From assembly GCF_000715075.1 (NCBI RefSeq), contig NC_134102.1:48865348-48929347 (forward strand): a DNA stretch of 64,000 bases. The letters run 5' to 3'. The notes below the pieces were generated by a model. The model ran no database searches. It was not told where the DNA came from and saw nothing but the letters and a program-made list of their open reading frames with translations. Numbering within the stretch: the first letter of the stretch is position 1; the number at the start of each line of letters is the position of its first letter. Origin of the DNA: Nicotiana tabacum. Taxonomy: Eukaryota > Streptophyta > Magnoliopsida > Solanales > Solanaceae. The position numbers and the translations under genes are program-made. Positions 22,411-33,835 of the stretch are shown here, one piece after another.

Positions 22411-24036
22411 CAAACTACACTTCATATAGACACGACCTTTTTCATCAACTCTAATAAATCATCACACCAAGAATATTTAAAACAGATTAAGTACAATACC
22501 GTAAAACCTTCGCCTTAAGATTTGACTCAAAAGCGCCACGCATTTTTTTATAACCCGCTCACTTACTCTAACATAGAGGTCAACCACGTTACCTTTACTT
22601 CATGAATCAAGTGCCCTCACACAACAATAGAGAGTAGTTCCACGCACAATAAAATTTAAGGACACTTAGGAACTCAAGATAGAAAGAATTCACTCACTCT
22701 CAGAAACAACATTCATATGCCACAAACAACGAACCATAGGCTTGCCCGTAGTTTACTACTCTACTAATTGAGCTCATTCAGTCAAGGATCAAGTAGGACT
22801 TTAATCGGTTGTAATATAGGCTGCATGATGGGTAGGATACATTTGGATATAAGAGTGACTACACCTCCCTAAGCACTTTAACACATATAATTAACCATTC
22901 AAAACCCCATACTTATGTCAAGCCATAACTCCACTTTCACATCAATATACATTAACTCCCTACTTCTTTAAGCACAATTACATCAAGAGTCACCACTATC
23001 AAGGAATATGTTTTCCACAATCATACACTTATTTTTTTTCCTTTCTTTTTCAACTCAAGTGGCTCTTACTTTTTCAAAATATTGCACCTTTCTCCTTATT
23101 TCAATAGTTCCACTCAAAAGCCAAACCAACCACCCCACACTTCGACTTTTACAAAGTTCATAACAAATTCAAGTGCTCACGAGAGGTATAAGGTTCAAAT
23201 AGACGGTCAATTCAAACAAATGGGTAAGGCTTGTAATGTGGTTGCCAAAGAAACAGGATTATAGGCTCAATGGGGTTAACTACGATACATAATAATTAGG
23301 TGGGTAAACATATCATTGGCTCAACAAAGAAAAGCCTATATCACTTCCAAGACTGAATAAACTACTATTTCACTTTGCAAACACACAGGGCAAGTTCTAG
23401 ACATCAAATGCAATGCACAGAATAACACAAAACCTCACACACACATGTAACTTAACTCACTCAGGATCGGACTATCAAGACACTCTAGTCAAATCAATTA
23501 AGAAAAGTTAAGATCATATAATTTAAGGTACTTATACAAGAGTCAAAAACTGAGCCTAAGCGTCACAACTAAAGCATTACTATTCCCAAGGCATAATAAA
23601 GTCAAGAGATATTTCTTTCAATTCAAATCACAGCACAAGGTTTCCTACTCCTAACAAAATAAAAACTAACTATACCTGGTTCAAACAAAACCCTTGTAAA
23701 AGAACCGCAGTACAAAGAAAAATCAAGGGGAAATTATTACACTACCTACAAACGAAAATCTTTTTGTCTTTTTCTTTCGACTTTAGTCCCTCAAGAAACC
23801 TGTCGATGATATCCACCATCGGAAAAAATTAAAAAGTTTTAAAAAATTTTGTTTTTTTTTCAATTTTCAATTTGTTTCTATCCAACTACTAAACTCACAA
23901 AAAGACTATACTCACAAAAAGAAAACTAATATACATACATACATACAATATATCCCCCACCCCACACTTTAAGTTGTGGCATGTCCATATGACACACAAT
24001 TAAAAAGCATAAGGTAAAGGAAACTTCCCTGAATAT
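22411..24036 (-). other. 3' untranslated region of the gag-protease element
   Basis: Non-coding, 1.6 kb. On the minus strand AAAGTGTGGGGTGGGGGATA (23952-23970) lies about 66 nt after the stop codon, mirroring the autonomous element. The open frames on the plus strand here carry no recognisable domain. Confidence 0.65.
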
Positions 24037-25785
24037 CTAGTCTGAGTCAAAGTCGGTCTCCATTCCTCGCGCCCGAACTAATGCACACATCCATGCAGAC
24101 AACTTCTTCTCAACTTTTTTGGGATACACCCCACACTTATCTTTCTCGCTCACTGCAGCCTTTTCTTTCGAGCCCTTCACTTTCCACTCAACCCTCGCGG
24201 ATGGGTTTTCCTTTTGTGCCCCCTTTGCTATATTTATCTCAAAAGTCACAGTCTCTTCACCCACTATAAGCATGACTTTTCTCTCGTATATATCTAATAT
24301 AGCTATACCCATCGCTAAGAATGGTCTTCCTAGGATGAGGGTGACCTCCTTGTTTTCCTCCATATTCCACCCTATAAAATCCACAGGAAATACAAACTTA
24401 TCCACATGAACTAACACATCTTCCACTATCCCCTTGGGTATTAAAGTCATTTGGTCTGCCAGCTGCAACGATATTGGTACAGACCTTATCTCTCCAATTT
24501 CCTTCTCTAGTTTTCTGTAAATAGATAGAGGCATTAAATTAATTGAGGCACCAGAATCACATAATGATTTATCAAAATGAATAGTTCCTACAGAGCAAGG
24601 TATAGTAAAACTTCCTGGATCTCCACACTTTTGTGGGAGTTTGTTTTGCAATATCACACTGCAATGCTCTATGAGCTTGACCACTGAGGTCTCTTCTATC
24701 TTCCTCTTCTTTGTCAAGATTTCCTTCAAGAACTTGGCATAAGCAGGCATCAGTGAGAGCACTTTTGTGAATGGTAAGTTTATATGAACCTGTTTCAACA
24801 CATCCAGAAATCTCTCAAACTGCTTGTCCAGCTTTTCTCTATATAGCTTTTGAGGGAAAGGTAGAGCAGGAATATGCTTGCTCTCATTATGTTCCTCCTT
24901 TCTTGAAGTTTCTCCCTTCTTCTTTTTCTCAACATTCATTGGGCCTTTCGTCTTCTTGTCCTCAGCATTTTTCAGCTGCTCCCCACTTTCTTTTTCAAAT
25001 TTCACATCGTTTTGGATCGGGGTAGGATCTTTCAACACTTGCCCACTTCTCAAGGTTACAGCATTCACTGTTTCTTTGGGATTTCTCTTAGTATTAGTAG
25101 GGAGAGTTCTTGGAATCCTCTCAGACAATAGAGTGGCTACCTGCCCAACCTGTCTTTTTAGGTTTCGAAAACCAGTGCCCAGTTCTTTGATTACTGCTCC
25201 ATGTTCCAGTATAGTTGCGCTATGAGTTTCAAGCCTCTCATTAGTTTTTAGAATAAAGGCCTTCATGAGATCTTCTATGCCAGACTGAATGGGCTGTTGA
25301 GGCTGAAATTGCTGCCTCTGTTGATTTTGGAATGCTGGAGCGCCTTGTCCTTGGGGTCTAAGGTTATTTTGTTGCCATGCATTTGCGGTACCCCCAGGTG
25401 AACTCCATGAAAAACTGGGGTGCCTCTTACCCATTGCATCAAAATTATAGTTTCCCATAACATTCACTTCCTTAGTTGAGGTTTGACACTCATGAGTAGG
25501 GTGTCCTCTTTCGCATATATAACAAGCTGTGTGAGGCACATTTTGTATCGAGGCTAAGGTCAGCTTTGGTATTTCTTTAGCCATAACATCAAGTTGTACC
25601 TTCACAGATGTATTAGCATCAACTTGGTGAACACCAGTTGATCTTCTTCTTTCAACACTCTTCGGGGGCCACTGATTAGCATCTTCAGATAACTCATCAA
25701 GAATTGTAACTATCTCCTCTGGTGTCTTCTTTATCAAGGGGCCTCCAACTGCATTGCTCAATGTTCTACGCGAGGCCGGTGTCAA
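24037..25785 (-). CDS. Athila-type gag C-terminal part with aspartic protease, 582-codon open frame
   Basis: The frame begins within gag: residues 1-40 hold the conserved RRTLSNAVGGPLIKKTPEE region. A CCHC-like knuckle is at residues 88-100 (CYICERGHPTHEC, spacing C-x2-C-x3-H-x4-C, one residue short of the usual x4). HPSFSWSSPGGTANAWQQNN (122-141) is a typical Athila gag segment, followed by a Q/P-rich stretch and a K-rich linker (about 255-300). The retroviral-type protease has catalytic CDSGAS at 409-414 and ILGRPFL at 484-490. The frame ends METDFDSD. In the real protein this would follow the gag N-terminal part at 25786-26555; the first Met is only the start of the open frame. RT never follows, so the product is capsid plus protease only. 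Confidence 0.85.
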   Translation of the reverse strand: MTPASRRTLSNAVGGPLIKKTPEEIVTILDELSEDANQWPPKSVERRRSTGVHQVDANTSVKVQLDVMAKEIPKLTLASIQNVPHTACYICERGHPTHECQTSTKEVNVMGNYNFDAMGKRHPSFSWSSPGGTANAWQQNNLRPQGQGAPAFQNQQRQQFQPQQPIQSGIEDLMKAFILKTNERLETHSATILEHGAVIKELGTGFRNLKRQVGQVATLLSERIPRTLPTNTKRNPKETVNAVTLRSGQVLKDPTPIQNDVKFEKESGEQLKNAEDKKTKGPMNVEKKKKGETSRKEEHNESKHIPALPFPQKLYREKLDKQFERFLDVLKQVHINLPFTKVLSLMPAYAKFLKEILTKKRKIEETSVVKLIEHCSVILQNKLPQKCGDPGSFTIPCSVGTIHFDKSLCDSGASINLMPLSIYRKLEKEIGEIRSVPISLQLADQMTLIPKGIVEDVLVHVDKFVFPVDFIGWNMEENKEVTLILGRPFLAMGIAILDIYERKVMLIVGEETVTFEINIAKGAQKENPSARVEWKVKGSKEKAAVSEKDKCGVYPKKVEKKLSAWMCALVRARGMETDFDSD

Positions 25786-26555
25786 TCCATTAAGTCCTAG
25801 AGTTGCATCCAGAGTTCAATTTTGCTATGTTGACACTTTCTAACAATCTCCTTAAACCTCTCCAATGCTTCAAAAATAGTTTTAGTCCCTCTGTGGCAGT
25901 AGTTTTGGATTTATCTTCTAAAATTGCCCGTCTTAGCTGAGGAAAAATATTTATCAAGGAATTTTCTTGTCATCTCCTCCCATGTTCTAATCGATCCCGT
26001 GGGCAAGCTTCAAAGCCACTGCTTTGCATCATCTTTGAGTGTGAAGGGAAATGCCCTCAAGTACACTGCATCTTGTGACACACCATTGTATTGAAAGATG
26101 TTCATAATCTCCTCGAAGTCCATTATATGTGTATTTGGATCTTCGTTCATCTTCCCTCTGAAGACACAACAATTCTGAAGGGTTTGAAGTAACACCTGAT
26201 TCAACTCAAAATTGTTAGCTGCAATTGGAGGTGGTCTAACACTTGATAATCCTTGGTTGTAGACCGGTCAAGCATAATCGCCAAGTGATCTCCATGGGTC
26301 AGGAGGTATATTTTCGAACTGGTCTGCAGCCAAGGCTTGATTCTGAGCAATTCTCCGACCCCTCTCTTCTTCATAGAAAATTTGTGCCTCTCTAATAGCT
26401 GCTTCCTCAGCATCTCGTGCGGCTTTTTCGCGTTGTTGGGCTGCCTCCCTTGCAGCCAGATCTATATTATCATCACCGTTTCCAGCCATAAATTCTTTGG
26501 TTGAGGATTGCCCAACCTTTTCTAACATTTCGGTGAAATTTCTTTCCTTCCTCAA
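25786..26555 (-). pseudogene. Athila-type gag, N-terminal and capsid part, frame broken
   Basis: On the minus strand: MRKERNFTEMLEKVGQSSTK, a charged A/E/R-rich segment (AAREAAQQREKAARDAEEAA, likely coiled coil), then a stop near 26268. FELNQVLLQTLQNCCVFRGK and NEDPNTHIMDFEEI then match the retrotransposon gag domain, with AFPFTLKDDAKQWL ending in a stop at 26010 in place of the usual Asn. LPTGSIRTWEEMTRKFLDKYF continues with a shift. At least three lesions separate it from the open frame 24037-25785. It is expressed, if at all, only in pieces. Confidence 0.82.
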
Positions 26556-26728
26556 CTGTCACGATTGTTTTTCTATCTCTGGATCATATGGTAGCACTTC
26601 TTTCGCAGAAGCTCGAGTTATGCACCAATCTAAACCTATAACCTGCACACAGTCAATAATACCAAACGTAAAAAGAAAAAATTCCTGAATTAGCACTATA
26701 AACTATTTCAAACACTATTGATTGCCAA

Positions 26729-26745
26729 TCCCCGGTAACGGCGCA
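26729..26745 (-). other. Primer-binding site, tRNA-Asp type
   Basis: Minus strand TGCGCCGTTACCGGGGA, two bases from TGGCGCCGTTGCCGGGGA, the complement of the plant tRNA-Asp 3' end used by Athila/Tat elements. It lies 6 nt inside the 5' LTR boundary at 26752, in a run of T (minus). Confidence 0.75.
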
Positions 26746-26751
26746 AAAAAT

Positions 26752-27507
26752 TGACGAGCTCGAAATACAAACCTAAATTATGCTCGCTAATCAAATATAG
26801 TATAGTATAATATCGTATCCACAAGGATTGGATTTAAATAGTATTCTCGTAGTTTGTAGCTTGATTGCTATCCAATATGATCAACAATTATAGAAAAACA
26901 TAAATTCAATCCAAACTCGGGTCTTGAATGAGGAAGGAATGATGAAATCCTTATGCTTGAGTTCTTCCAACTTCTCTATAGCCTCCTTCAGTCCAAAGCA
27001 TGTCAATAGTCCAGAAAATAACATTTTTTCATGTATTTATACCAAGTAGGGTTGGACCCAGACGAAACCACATTATCCTAGCCGAAATAGGACATTGGCT
27101 CTGTAAAGATTATACAAGCACACCGCATGGGGTGACGCGCCATGTGGGTCATTAGTTGGGATTTCCAGAGAGCTAACAATTTGACAGGCAGCATGTTTTG
27201 TACAGCCGCGGCACCCCACGCACCGCGGTTGTGGAATTTTCTCATAGTACAGATTTTCCTTTATTTTTGACGTCCAGACTTGGTCCTCGACCCCCGAACA
27301 TGATCTCGGCATTAATCCCTTTGGATTTTACTCATACTTTATAGCTCGAATTAGCTCCACAACATCTACATAGCTCGAAATCACTCCTACAAGGCATAAA
27401 ACACACAATAAGTGCAAAACACCACCAGTTAGAGCTCAAACACAAATAAAGTGCAGTGAATTAGAGTACAATAAGCGACTAAAACACGTAATTATAGCCA
27501 ACCATCA
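26752..27507 (-). repeat. 5' LTR of the gag-protease element, 756 bp, internally deleted
   Basis: Plus strand TGACGAGCTC...ACCATCA. It aligns with the 3' LTR at both ends but lacks about 630 bp corresponding to roughly 21119-21735. The TATA box (minus TATAAATA) is kept at 27034-27041. The two LTRs also differ by scattered substitutions, so the insertion is not very recent. Confidence 0.85.
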
Positions 27508-27522
27508 GTTTGGGGCATGACA

Positions 27523-29415
27523 AGTTTAGATCAAAAAATTATGGAAGATACTCGAAAATCGATTAAAGTACTATTGTACTACCATTGAGGGTTGTTGTAA
27601 GCTAAGTATAACTTGGATTTCGACTTGAAGCTACTGTAGAAGGTAAGTATATCGTGTTCTTGCTTTTTCATAAGGTTATCTTGATGTTGATTGAGTTAAA
27701 TGGATGTTTTAGAGATGAAGTAGTGAATAAAGTTGTTAATTGAGGATAGTTGGATTTGTAGACTGTTTTCTTGTTATAAATATATGGTATAATATTGAAA
27801 TCATCGATGAATGACTTCACTATCATGTTAAGTATATTTTTAAGTTAAAGTATGAAATCTATAAGGGGTGATATGGGGTATACAGGTTCCAATCCGAGCT
27901 TGCCGCTCATCGTGAAGTGGTTGTGACTTGTTGTTGTTATATGGTGCCTTGTTATTGACATTTATGCTTGCTGGATTGCTCTAGTTATTGTTGTTGGTAT
28001 ATGGTATTGAGGGAGGCCCATGTTATAGGGGAGATTCTTCCCAAAATTATGTACACGAGCTACTAGCTTAAGTTATGGACTTAGTCGTTATTAGAAATGA
28101 TTATGAATCTCCTTATGCTATTATAGATAGAGTTGAGTTGTTTGAAGATATGCTTGGAAGGTATTAAGGACTAAACGGTGGTAAGGTATGTTAAGGCTAA
28201 ACCTTTCCTTCATTTTGGCATGATCCCGTAACTAAACGCGTTTGAAAACGAGACATAAAGAGAAGTTTGTATTCCTGAATTTATGTATATTATCCTAGTC
28301 TCATAAGTTATAGTATTCTCCCTTATCAGGACTTTATATTCAGTTAAGTATTGTCTTCTTTCAGTCAAGTAAGAAGAGGGTTTATATATATATATACAGT
28401 ATTACAGTATTTTCACGAACACCGAGCTATAATCGGTGGGAGTGTCCCTATTGGACAACCTCTGATCAGATGGTAAGTTATATACCGAGCTTATTATGGA
28501 CGAGCACCTATGAGCGAGCCCAGAATGGTCGAGTAGTTATTTAGATACCGAGCGCCTATGAGCAAGCCCAGAATGGACGAGTAGTGATTTAGATACTGAG
28601 CCAACTATGGTCGAGTGCCTATGAGCAAGCCTACTACGATCGAGCAGTTACACGTACCGAGCCTTATATAGACGGATAGCTATTTTATTTAGTATATTGA
28701 GATAGTTGAGTCATTATCAGCAGGTAAGCATATCATCATATTATCTTTAACTCCTAGTTACTTTCAGTTATTATATTATCAGTTCAGTTTTAGCTTTCAA
28801 TTATTCTATTGCCTTACATACTCGATACATCATTTCGTACTGACATCCATTTTGTTGGGGATGTTGTATTTCATGCTTGCAGGTTCTGATAGATTGCCGG
28901 ATAGACCTTCCTAGTAGACAGATCCAGACATCATCTTAATTGGTAAGCTCCACTCCCCCGGAGTTACTAGGTCTAGACTTTAGAGTCCATTTTGTATATA
29001 CAGACTTAATGGATAGGTCAGGATCCTATCCTGACCATGATACAATTTTGTTATCTCTAGAGGCTCGTAGACAAGTCACGTATATGTTGTATGTCAGTAT
29101 TGTGGCCTTGCCAGCCCTGTGTACATATTCAGTTTGGTTTTGTTGGTTGTAGACGTTCATGCCAACATCGTCGGCCTTCACAATTATGTATATAAGCTTT
29201 TGGTTATGTTTACCCCTCAGATGAGATTGACATTATTTTAAGATGATTCAGAAAAATGGCCTTGTCGGCCATAATTGGTATTGTCAGCTTGCAGGTAGGC
29301 CTCGTCGGCCTAAGTTGAGGGCTACCCCTCCGGATTTCACAGTTACAAAGTGGTACGCTCGGGCCGAGTATGGCACCGGGTGCCGGCCACACCTACCCAG
29401 GTTTAGGGCATGACA
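27523..29415 (+). repeat. Second, truncated copy of the chromovirus LTR
   Basis: Its 3' part matches 19780-20980 closely (AAGGCTAAACCTTTCCTT..., then the TA tract, then the GAGCGCCTATGAG repeat at 28475-28690) and it ends TTTAGGGCATGACA at 29415. No TGTTACACC start is present after 27522, so the head is lost or diverged. Nothing like a plus-strand PBS follows. Confidence 0.65.
28475..28690. repeat. Tandem repeat in second LTR copy
   Basis: Near-identical units around GAGCGCCTATGAGCAAGCCC and GAATGGACGAGTAGTGATTT, about 60 bp apart. It is expanded compared with the same region at 20120-20265. Confidence 0.75.
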
Positions 29416-30497
29416 TACACCCATAGTAAATCTTGCGCAAGAGTAAGCAAACCCGACCCAATGTATAATACACATTCTCATTAGGCCTACCCATGGGCCC
29501 CCTAATCCATTCTGATCATCCTAATATAGGTGAATAACCTTCCAAAAGTCCACAGTGACCTATGCATAACAAATACGATCAGCTGTCTAACCTTTAACGC
29601 ACCTTCACAGTCCGCAACCAATGAATAGTCAGCCTCTGAGAACATCCAGCCTACATATCTGAGCTCCAACTCTCCTACTCAAATGATTGATACATTACAC
29701 ATACACAATCACCTCATGAGAAGTACTCCCATATATCTTTCGCGTTGAGTAGTAAAACCTGAACATCAACGGTTACTAACCATGCGATCTTTATAGTACT
29801 ATTCAAGCATCCGCAAGTCAAACACAAAGCGTCTTCTACAACACACACCCTTCTCACGTGATACCAGATAGTGCCAGAACTCCCATAAACATCTACAATT
29901 TTCCATGTTCTCTAGAACTCATGACCTTCCTTTCAAAACTGAACCACAACTTTCCCCATTCAATCCTAATTCCACACTGCTCGCCGCATCTATCATGCTA
30001 TCATATGAAAATACGAGAATCTCATTATCAACTCTGAAGCACAAGCAGGATAGACACTCCATCAACTTGAAACCTTCTACCCAACTTAATCCAGGAGAAC
30101 ATCGCAACATGCAACAAACATTCTATACCTATAGAAGACATCAGTCTTAAGCCGTGGTCTAAATCATTGCAACTCTTTGGAACCCATTTACACATAACCA
30201 AATCATCATAACCGATTCCCTTAACCCAGCTGAGTCATATAGACTGCCAAACCCAAGAGTATTGCCACAAAACACATGTAAAGCCCTATATATGAAAGGA
30301 ACCGATCATTTCTACTACGATGCTAATCCAAACCACTGCTAAGTTGACCCAGCTTCTTTAGATTCCTCTTGACTTTCCTTCAAGGTAACACTTCTCTTTC
30401 CAGGCACTCTATGGAAGATAAGTATGGACGTCATCATACCGATCCTCAAGACTCTACTAGGAATTTGCTCATGACTCGTCGAACCTATGAACCTAAA
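29416..30497 (-). mobile_element. Interior leader of another minus-oriented element, truncated
   Basis: Lies between the LTR copy ending at 29415 and a minus-strand PBS at 30498. No protein motif is visible. CAAGACTCTACTAG at 30447-30460 is the leader motif shared with the elements at 3921 and 39815. The rest of the interior and the other LTR are missing on the left. Confidence 0.5.
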
Positions 30498-30509
30498 GCT
30501 CCAACACCA
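30498..30509 (-). other. Degenerate primer-binding site
   Basis: Minus strand TGGTGTTGGAGC compared with TGGTATCAGAGC (initiator Met tRNA type), immediately beside the LTR start at 30513. Orientation and position match the sites at 3966 and 39865. Confidence 0.6.
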
Positions 30510-30512
30510 ACT

Positions 30513-31690
30513 TGTCATGACCCAAAATCCCACCTGGTCGTGATGGAACCTAACCTTAACATGATAGGTAAGCCAAGCAATAAATAATACGACTCAAATG
30601 AAAGATCATCAATAACAATAAATGAGAAGGTGAAATCCATGCAGTTATCCCAAGGATTGGTAGTACAAGTCATGAGCTACTAAGATTTAAATTTATAAAG
30701 ATCGTACGAAAAATAAGTACAACATCTATTCGGAATATATAAATCGAACTACAATTCCTACACTACTAAGAACAAGTGGTAGCATATATCTAGAACGCAT
30801 GTATATCTTCAATGCTAGCCCTCGTCATCCACAGCAGCTCAGCGCCAAGATCTGCATGCAAGGTGCAGAAGTGTAGTATGAGTACAACCGACCACATGTA
30901 AGTATCTTGACTAACCTCGGTGAAGTAGTAACGAGGTCTTAGGTCAAGGATACTTACTTTACATAACTTGTACCGCTCTATAACATATACATATACCAGC
31001 AACATTATCAAAATCTAAGCATGAAATACAGGTACATCCAATCAGTGCACGTAGAGAAGATATGTGTAAGTCTTATAACAGTTCATCATATAGAGGAGAT
31101 ACGCATTTGATATTAGATAATAGGTCAACAATTACATATAGAGTAGATATGCACAGGTACCGTACCAGTTTACAACTCAGCTTGTAGAGAAGATATGCGC
31201 CTAACAACCTTATGTCATTAAAGATTGCATATAGAGAAGATATACATGAAATATCAAATAATTTACAAACCCTTGCATATAGAGAAGATATGCATGAAAT
31301 ATCAAATAATCCGTCAACCATTGCATATAAAGAAGATATGCATGAAATATCAAGTCAAGTTGCTCATGGATCAACATATGGAGAAGATATGTACTGTGAA
31401 TCATTTCATCAAGTAAAACAACATATAGAGAAGATATGCATAAAAGACATGTATATATTCTAGAGCTATCATATAGAGAACGTATGCAGTAAAATCATGT
31501 ATACATCTAAGGAGTTTGCAAATAGAGAAGAGATGCAAAGTCCAACCAATGATCAATTTCCATAATCCACGTCAACCAGAAACCAGTCAGTTTCTCATAA
31601 CCTGTGTGTACACCATCAAGAGAGAAACATGAGAGGATGACCCTAGGGGGATGGATCCCTATACAAATGCTGCGAGGATAACTCACCTGC
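30513..31690 (-). repeat. 5' LTR of that element, first part (rest about 36155-37282)
   Basis: Begins TGTCATGACCCAAAATCC beside the PBS. It is interrupted at 31690 by another LTR and seems to resume near 36155, ending GGTTCGTTATA at 37282, where minus-strand RT coding of a chromovirus begins. It contains a 48-bp tandem array. Confidence 0.65.
31040..31540. repeat. LTR minisatellite, 48-bp period
   Basis: Units GCATATAGAGAAGATATGCA... start at 31227, 31275 and 31323 (period 48), with more diverged copies on both sides. The overlapping open frames in several phases are produced by the repeat. Confidence 0.88.
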
Positions 31691-32465
31691 TGTCACAACC
31701 CAAAATCCCACCAAAATGGTCATGATAGCACCTAGTACCTAAGACTAGGTAAGCCTATCACATAATGAGATCAAACAGAAAATAACACTTAGATATTAAT
31801 TAAAATTGAGAAAATGCCAAAACATAGAAAATACGGAAATACAACAGCCACAATCCCAAAACCCAGTACCACTGAGTCATAAGCTCTACATGGAATACAA
31901 AAGATGTCTCAAAATACAACATTGTTTAGGATACAATAAATAATAGTAAGGAAATAATAGAGGGTGACTCTGAGGCCTGCGAGTGCAACAGCAGGTACAC
32001 CTTGAAGTCTCCACAGCTCTGGCTTAACTCCCTAGTGACCAACACGATCCGAGGTACCTGGATTTGTAAAAAAATGTGTAGTATGATTAAACCACAGTCG
32101 GTACCCAGTAAGTATCAAGGCTAACCTTGGTGGAGTAATGACGAGGTTCATGTCAAGGCACTCACTAGTCAAATAACATGTGCAAGATATCAGTATAAAA
32201 CTGACAACAAAAAAACACAATATAACAAATATTAGATACCTCGAGGAATGTGTACAACAACTTAATGTAAAATAATCCGCTTTTGCCTAAAAATATCAAT
32301 GGGAATGGGGCATGGGATAACATATCAAATTCCACTGTCTCATAAAACACAAGGTAAAATCATCTAAAGAAAACCAGAATTTGATCAAAGCATCAACCTC
32401 GGTTCCAACATATGAAAACAACAACATATAATCACCGTAATATAACTCATAAAATTCCCTGACAA

Positions 32466-32642
32466 GCCACCCTTATGTCGCCGCATGCACATTAACAATG
32501 GAATGACACCCTTATGTCACCGCATGCACATTAAAGATGGAATTCCACCATTATGTCGCCTCATGCACATAAATAGCCACTCTTATCTCGCCGCATGCAC
32601 ATCACAATGGAATGCCTCCCTTATGTCGTCGCATGTGCATCT
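32466..32642. repeat. LTR minisatellite, about 40-bp period
   Basis: CCTTATGTCGCCGCATGCAC units start near 32471, 32510, 32549, 32581 and 32621, spaced 32-40 bp. Confidence 0.85.
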
Positions 32643-33519
32643 CGTTCACAACACAATAATAAACCCGCACCACACGTGCACAAGCTCCATATTAACACCA
32701 AAACAACAATACCAAAGTGACATCAAGATATAGCCTACGACTCAACAACAATGTGCACAAGACTTTTATAACGATAACATAAGGGTGTGGGAAGTGAACA
32801 ATAATAAAACATGGTTCGTATAACAAACAACCCTAATTCAAGTCATATTAATGGCCTAAGGTCTAATCCAATCAATTAGCACACATGCGCCCGTGTACAC
32901 ACTCGTCACCTTATGTATATGTCAATTGACATAGCATAAATAATGCAAATTAGACCAAATCTTAAGGGGTAATTCCCCCACACAAAGTTAGACAAGATAC
33001 TTACCTAAAATAGCCCCAATCAATACACTAAAAATGCTTTTCCTTTAAAATTCACCTCTGCTTGACTCAAATCTAGCCAAAATGACTTAATAATATCAAA
33101 CAATGCAAGAGAAACCAATTTCGATTAATAATGTCAAGTTATTTACACAATTCCCAAAAGGTCAAAAAAGTCAACCAAGGGCTCACCAATCAAAACTCGA
33201 GTCGAGGGGTAGATCGCGACTACCCATAACCCCACGAGTCCATATATGCATTTGGTTTTCAAATCCGAGTCCAATTCAACTCTCAAATCTCAAATTTTTA
33301 TTTTCAAAACATAATCAAAAATTCCCAATTTTCTCTTCAAATCTCATGATTTAGATGTTAAAATTCATAAATAACCATGTTATAATATCAATATTTAGTC
33401 AAAATCACTTACCCAATAGCTTTATATGAAAATCCTCTCCTAAAATCGCATCCCGCCGAGTCTAGGATTCAAAATGTGATAAAATGAGACTAAGTCACGA
33501 AATCCCATCTATTTGTTCA

Positions 33520-33835
33520 GGTGCAGAAGTCACAAATGCGACATGGGGTTCGCAAATGCGACCAATGGATCGCAAATGCAATCCCTGCTATACCTAGAGA
33601 ATGTCGCAATAGCGACTCAGACTTTGCTTTTGCGAAGTCTCAAGCGGCCGGCCTTGCTTCGCAAAAGCGACCACATGGTTGCAAAAGCGACCTTCCAAGC
33701 CTCAGATCTCTTTCGCATTTGCGATGCTGGCTTCACAAATGCGAAGAGTGCCTTCCCCAGCCACCATCGCAAATGCGATATTCACTTTGCAAATGTGGTA
33801 TTCGCAAATGCGAACTAGTGCTAGCATTTGTGATA
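33520..33835. repeat. Array of TCGCAAATGCGA-type palindromic words
   Basis: More than a dozen variants of TCGCAAATGCGA (stem TCGCA/TGCGA) and TCGCAAAAGCGA lie within 320 bp, in both phases. Position is toward the upstream end of a minus-reading LTR, comparable to the clusters at 9895 and 50218. Confidence 0.8.

Larger units (their letters stand above)
20984..27507 (-). mobile_element. Athila-type gag-protease-only element, 6524 bp, complete with two LTRs and TSD
   Basis: Bounded by TGACGAGC (plus strand) and CCATCA, flanked by gtttg at 20979-20983 and 27508-27512. On the minus strand: 5' LTR (26752-27507), tRNA-Asp PBS, gag and protease (26555-24037), 1.6-kb 3' UTR, hairpin/PPT, 3' LTR (22372-20984). 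There is no RT, RNase H or integrase, so it must borrow these from an autonomous relative. The Athila-like element at 7406-17597 shares its 3' hairpin and UTR blocks. The two LTRs differ in length because of an internal deletion in the 5' LTR. Confidence 0.9.

Noticed and set aside
31040..31540. Regular 48-bp repeats that look CRISPR-like
   Set aside because: Spacers are not unique (the whole unit is repeated), no cas genes occur, and the sequence is a plant LTR.
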